Shown here piece by piece: positions 60,696 through 64,000 of a stretch of 64,000 nucleotides of DNA. The notes beneath the pieces are model-generated. The model did not search any database, was not told the DNA's origin, and was given only the letters and a program-made list of their open reading frames with translations. Origin of the DNA: Algoriphagus sp. Y33 (GTDB lineage: Bacteria > Bacteroidota > Bacteroidia > Cytophagales > Cyclobacteriaceae); assembly GCF_014838715.1 (NCBI RefSeq), contig NZ_CP061947.1:2232001-2296000 (forward strand), written 5' to 3'. A program made the position numbers and the translations under genes. Position 1 is the first letter of the stretch, and each line of letters starts with the position of its first letter.

Positions 60696-62837
60696 TTAAA
60701 ATTCCCGTAATATTGACAGCTTACTTTTCAATTTTTCGATCTCTTCTTCCGCTTTTTGAATTTTCACGTCAAACTGATCTTTCAACTTATCCGCAGTTCT
60801 AGAGGCTGCAAAGAACTCCAAATTATTTTTCCATAAGGTGATGTTGTTCTCCAATTCAGAAATTTGCTTACGGATACCGTGTTCTTTCTTGTTAAGAGTC
60901 TTCACGGCATTAGGGTCTGACTGTAGTCTGTTCAGGTTTAATCTGAAGAGGAAATCTTCTCTTCCAGCACCTTCCGGACTCAACTTTTCTAAGTATAAAT
61001 CCACAGCCGCTTTAAATTGAGCTTGGATCTCTTTCATGGCCTTTCTTGGTACAAAGCCGAGATCATTGAATTGCCCTACCAGTTCGGTCAAGGTTTCCTC
61101 GGAAACCTCTCCTTTTTCAGCAGCGTCAGTAAGCTGCTTGCATATTGCCTGCTTGCTTACCAGATTTTCTTCAAATTCCGCTTCAGATTGCTTATTAGAG
61201 TTTCTTCTATTGTCGAAGAATGTATCACAAGCTAATTTAAAGCGCTTGTAAAGACTATCTCTACTTTTCTCAGGTGTAGGGCCAAGTTTTTTCCAGTCTT
61301 GCTGAAGCTTTACTAAAGCATTGGCTGTATTCTGCCAATCCGTATTATCCTTCAATTCCTCGGCCTTCGTGATCAGTTCCTCTGCCTTAGCCTGATTTGA
61401 AGCTCTAATTTCATCTAGTTCCTTAAAGAAAGAATTCTTATTCTGGAAAAATTGCTTGAAAGCGGCCCAAAAGAACTTATTAATTTCCTTTCCGGATTCT
61501 CTTGGTACAGGGCCAATTTTCTCCCATTTCTTCTGAATATCCAAGATTTCTTTGGTCTTGATATTCCAATCACGAACTCTATCTGCTTTGAATTCAGCAA
61601 ATGGCTTTAGGGTTTCAATTAAGGCCTCTTTTTGATCCTGATTTGCTTGGAATACTTCTTTTTGACCTTCGTAAAAATCCTTTCTCCTATCGTATACAGC
61701 ATCGGATGCACCTTTGAACTTCTGCCACAAAGCTTCCTGCTCTTCACGGGGAACAGGACCAATATGTTTGAATTCCTCGTGAAGATCATTCAATGACTTG
61801 ATGGCATCTTTCAGATCTTTCACATCCTTCAGTGCTTCGGCTTTCTCTACAAGTTCTAATTTGCTTTCTAGATTCTTCTTGCGATCAAGTTCCTTGAGTT
61901 CAAAATAAATACTTCTATTGTCATAGAAGCGATCCATTAAAGCATTGTAGCTAGCCCAAAGACTTCTGTTTTGGGATGGAGGCACAGAACCGATACTTTT
62001 CCATTCTTCCTGTAAGGCTTTGATCGTAGACATGCTAAGAGTAGTCTCTTCTCCATCTACTAGATCACGAAGTTTATTCAGCAACTCAGTTTTGGCAGCC
62101 AAATTAGTTTCCTTTTGTTTTTCAGCCTCTTTTTTAAGTGACCCAAGCTGATGGCGATATTCGTAATAATAGGTATTAAACTCTTTCTCTTCATCACTTG
62201 GACGAAAGTCAAAATCATCCTCTACCCCACCCTCAGCTTTGAACCTCTCCAGTGCTTCGTCTTTCTCTTTATGGGTAAATTCATCGAAAGCAGCTTTGAT
62301 CTCGTGGACAAGCTTATCGATTTTATAGATATTTTCTTGTTTGATTTTACTTTTCAACAAGGCAACCAGCTCAATTTTAGAAAGTGAAGTGATATCCACA
62401 TCTTCCCCATGATGCTCATCTTCATTCTCTTCTTCGGATACCTCGGCAACTTCTATAGATTCGGCGGGAAGAGTCTTTCCTTCTTCAGGCGCTGCTTCTT
62501 TGGCTATACTTTCAGTTGAGGAATTTATTTCCTCCTTAACCTCACTGGTTTTCGCTGAATCGTTCTCCGGAGTTTCCACTTGCTCGACAGTGCCTTCTTC
62601 TAATGGCTTTTGGTCAGTTTCTACAGGTTTATCGGTATCTTCCGCATCTTCAGCAATCACTTTTGCAGGTTCTTCCTCTGAGGGATTCACTTCAGTAGTA
62701 GATCCAACGGTTCCACTAGCTACACTTTCTTCGTTAGCCTCAGGGTTGCTTTCCTTATCGATACTCTTTACCTCTTCTGATTTGGAGGATTGAGTCACCT
62801 TATCCTTTTCGGACAAATCATTACTTTTCTCAGTCAT
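60696..62837 (-). CDS. DUF349 repeat protein
   Basis: 713 residues from ATG 62837 (a further 11 in-frame codons upstream look non-coding). First ~140 residues are acidic and low-complexity (Glu, Ser, Thr, Val rich). Then at least five DUF349 units of ~70 residues, each with a core like EWKSIGSVPPSQNRSLWASY, EFKHIGPVPREEQEALW, KWEKIGPVPRESGKEINKFF or DWKKLGPTPEKSRDSLYKRF. Helical, coiled-coil-like. Function unknown; near-universal in Bacteroidota. 48 bases after the YqgE gene. Confidence 0.9.
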   Translation of the reverse strand: MTEKSNDLSEKDKVTQSSKSEEVKSIDKESNPEANEESVASGTVGSTTEVNPSEEEPAKVIAEDAEDTDKPVETDQKPLEEGTVEQVETPENDSAKTSEVKEEINSSTESIAKEAAPEEGKTLPAESIEVAEVSEEENEDEHHGEDVDITSLSKIELVALLKSKIKQENIYKIDKLVHEIKAAFDEFTHKEKDEALERFKAEGGVEDDFDFRPSDEEKEFNTYYYEYRHQLGSLKKEAEKQKETNLAAKTELLNKLRDLVDGEETTLSMSTIKALQEEWKSIGSVPPSQNRSLWASYNALMDRFYDNRSIYFELKELDRKKNLESKLELVEKAEALKDVKDLKDAIKSLNDLHEEFKHIGPVPREEQEALWQKFKGASDAVYDRRKDFYEGQKEVFQANQDQKEALIETLKPFAEFKADRVRDWNIKTKEILDIQKKWEKIGPVPRESGKEINKFFWAAFKQFFQNKNSFFKELDEIRASNQAKAEELITKAEELKDNTDWQNTANALVKLQQDWKKLGPTPEKSRDSLYKRFKLACDTFFDNRRNSNKQSEAEFEENLVSKQAICKQLTDAAEKGEVSEETLTELVGQFNDLGFVPRKAMKEIQAQFKAAVDLYLEKLSPEGAGREDFLFRLNLNRLQSDPNAVKTLNKKEHGIRKQISELENNITLWKNNLEFFAASRTADKLKDQFDVKIQKAEEEIEKLKSKLSILREF

Positions 62838-62885
62838 AAAAACAGTACTATTAGGGGGCAATATGGGCAAAAGTAGGGATTTTGC

Positions 62886-63455
62886 CTAATTTAATCTTGG
62901 ATCTAGCGGATAATTTGCTATCACCTTAAACTCTCCACCCATATTCTTAAGTAAGTTTTTCCAGAGCTCTTCGGGTGTCAAATTGAAGGTTTGCTCATCG
63001 ATATTTTCACTACAAACAATCCAAATTTCATCAGACAGCTCATCCTCCAATTGCTCTGAACCCCAACCGCTATAACCTAAAAAGAATCGTACTGAATCAG
63101 GGTTAATCAATCCAAGCTTTAACTTCTCCACCAAGGAATCATAATGTCCACCCCACCATATATTCTTTCCCAATGAAATACTGCCCTCCAATGCCATTTC
63201 TCCAATGTATATAAAGTGCAAGGTGTTTTGCTCCACTGGCCCACCGACAAATACATCCTTGTCCAAAAAGTCTAATGCTTCAACTAGCTCACCCAATTTA
63301 AGAATTGAGGGTTTGTTTATTATTAGACCAAAGCTTCCTTCTTCTGAATGCTCACAAAGCAAAACCACAGAACGAACGAAATTTTCGTCCTGAAGAAATG
63401 GCTCGGAAATCAGAAGATCACCGGCTTTAGGATTACGTTGTTCATCTTTACTCAT
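62886..63455 (-). CDS. YqgE/AlgH family protein
   Basis: 189 residues. GDLLISEPFLQDENFVRSVVLLCEHSEEGSFGLIINKP is the YqgE hallmark, followed by VFVGGPVEQ and FLGYSGWGSEQLEDEL. Proposed regulator (AlgH) or redox-linked protein; role not settled. One of the few genes here with a strong Shine-Dalgarno (AAGGAG right before the ATG). Divergent from pdxH. Confidence 0.92.
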   Translation of the reverse strand: MSKDEQRNPKAGDLLISEPFLQDENFVRSVVLLCEHSEEGSFGLIINKPSILKLGELVEALDFLDKDVFVGGPVEQNTLHFIYIGEMALEGSISLGKNIWWGGHYDSLVEKLKLGLINPDSVRFFLGYSGWGSEQLEDELSDEIWIVCSENIDEQTFNLTPEELWKNLLKNMGGEFKVIANYPLDPRLN

Positions 63456-63557
63456 TCTCCTTAAAATCTAAATTCTCGAAAAATATAGATCATAATTTTT
63501 TAAATGCAATGCCAATGGTAATTTTATATGCAAGATTTTATTGACCAACAACCTGCC

Positions 63558-64000
63558 ATGGACATCTCAGCAATACGTAAAGACTATTCTATCAAATCGC
63601 TGGATATCAGCGATGTAAACATTAATCCAATAGTGCAATTTGAGTCGTGGTTTAAGGAAGCTATAAATGCTGAAGTCCTGGAGGTCAACGCCATGACAGT
63701 TGCTACTTTAGGGCTTGATGGCACACCCAATGCAAGAATCTTACTGTTGAAAGGTGTAGATACGGGATTTGTGTTTTTCACCAATTATCAAAGTCAAAAA
63801 GGCAAAGAATTGGCAAAGCATAATTCCGCTTCATTGACTTTCTTTTGGCCAGAACTGGAGCGCCAAGTACGGGTACGTGGAAAGGTAGAAAAAGTGACAG
63901 TGGAAGAATCTGATGCTTATTTTTTCTCCCGTCCCCTAGGTTCTCAAATTGGAGCGTGGGTATCCCCACAAAGTGAAACTATAGGTTCTAGGGAAGAAAT
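63558..64000 (+). CDS. pdxH: Pyridoxamine 5'-phosphate oxidase PdxH, 3'-truncated by window
   Basis: 147 codons present. [67 protein letters not shown] and [16 protein letters not shown] are standard PdxH stretches (FMN and PLP binding). Makes pyridoxal 5'-phosphate from PNP/PMP. ATG 63558 aligns with the family start; an in-frame ATG at 63528 would add ten residues and lies directly behind a TAATTTTA box. Confidence 0.95.
   Translation, partial: MDISAIRKDYSIKSLDISDVNINPIVQFESWFKEAINAEVLEVNAMTVATLGLDGTPNARILLLKGVDTGFVFFTNYQSQKGKELAKHNSASLTFFWPELERQVRVRGKVEKVTVEESDAYFFSRPLGSQIGAWVSPQSETIGSREE

Overview
The window looks like a chromosomal segment of a Bacteroidota bacterium, most likely Cytophagales near Algoriphagus/Cyclobacteriaceae. 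This is inferred from gene content (TonB receptor with a carboxypeptidase-regulatory-like plug extension, LytS/LytTR pair, ISAon1-type transposase remnant, DUF349 protein, TruC, MnmA with an insert), scarce Shine-Dalgarno sequences and -7 boxes of the TAnnTTTG type. Species cannot be fixed from the sequence alone.

Layout. 1-26.3 kb is mostly housekeeping: serine hydrolase (partial), mnmA, truC, two M28 peptidases, a CNT nucleoside transporter, etfB-etfA-bifunctional nuclease operon, dnaB, mpl-exonuclease pair, M48 lipoprotein, GluQ-like synthetase, S10 peptidase, a DinB-PhzF-K+ channel operon and ferritin. 26.8-36.7 kb carries small membrane proteins, a Tat-exported molybdenum hydroxylase pair downstream of a TonB receptor, and a LytS/LytTR system. 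36.7-59.8 kb is an accessory region made almost entirely of NAD(P)-dependent oxidoreductases (SDRs), small four-helix membrane proteins and AraC-type regulators, interleaved with decayed genes. 60-64 kb returns to housekeeping: tRNA-Thr, a DUF349 protein, YqgE and pdxH (cut by the window end).

Main result. The accessory region is built from repeated cassettes with the order oxidoreductase - (small membrane protein) - AraC regulator, the regulator always last. Nine promoters, eight in front of SDR genes or SDR remnants and one in front of the TonB receptor, share a fixed layout not explained by gene content: a -7 box (CAAA on the + strand), then exactly 31 bp on a half-site like TAGYCAAATCG, then exactly 21 bp on a second half-site. 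A 21-bp direct-repeat period is what AraC-type dimers are known to use. I infer a locally expanded set of paralogous regulators that read related operators and control electrophile/aldehyde/quinone-type redox enzymes; the inducer is unknown.

Other structure. Five copies of a ~175-215 bp nested-palindrome element in two subtypes share ends near TTTAACCCGNATTATGCAT; one sits inside a decayed molybdenum hydroxylase gene. Several pseudogenes (metallophosphoesterase, molybdenum hydroxylase, aldo/keto reductase, AraC, SDR, MBL hydrolase, transposase) mark the intergenic regions.
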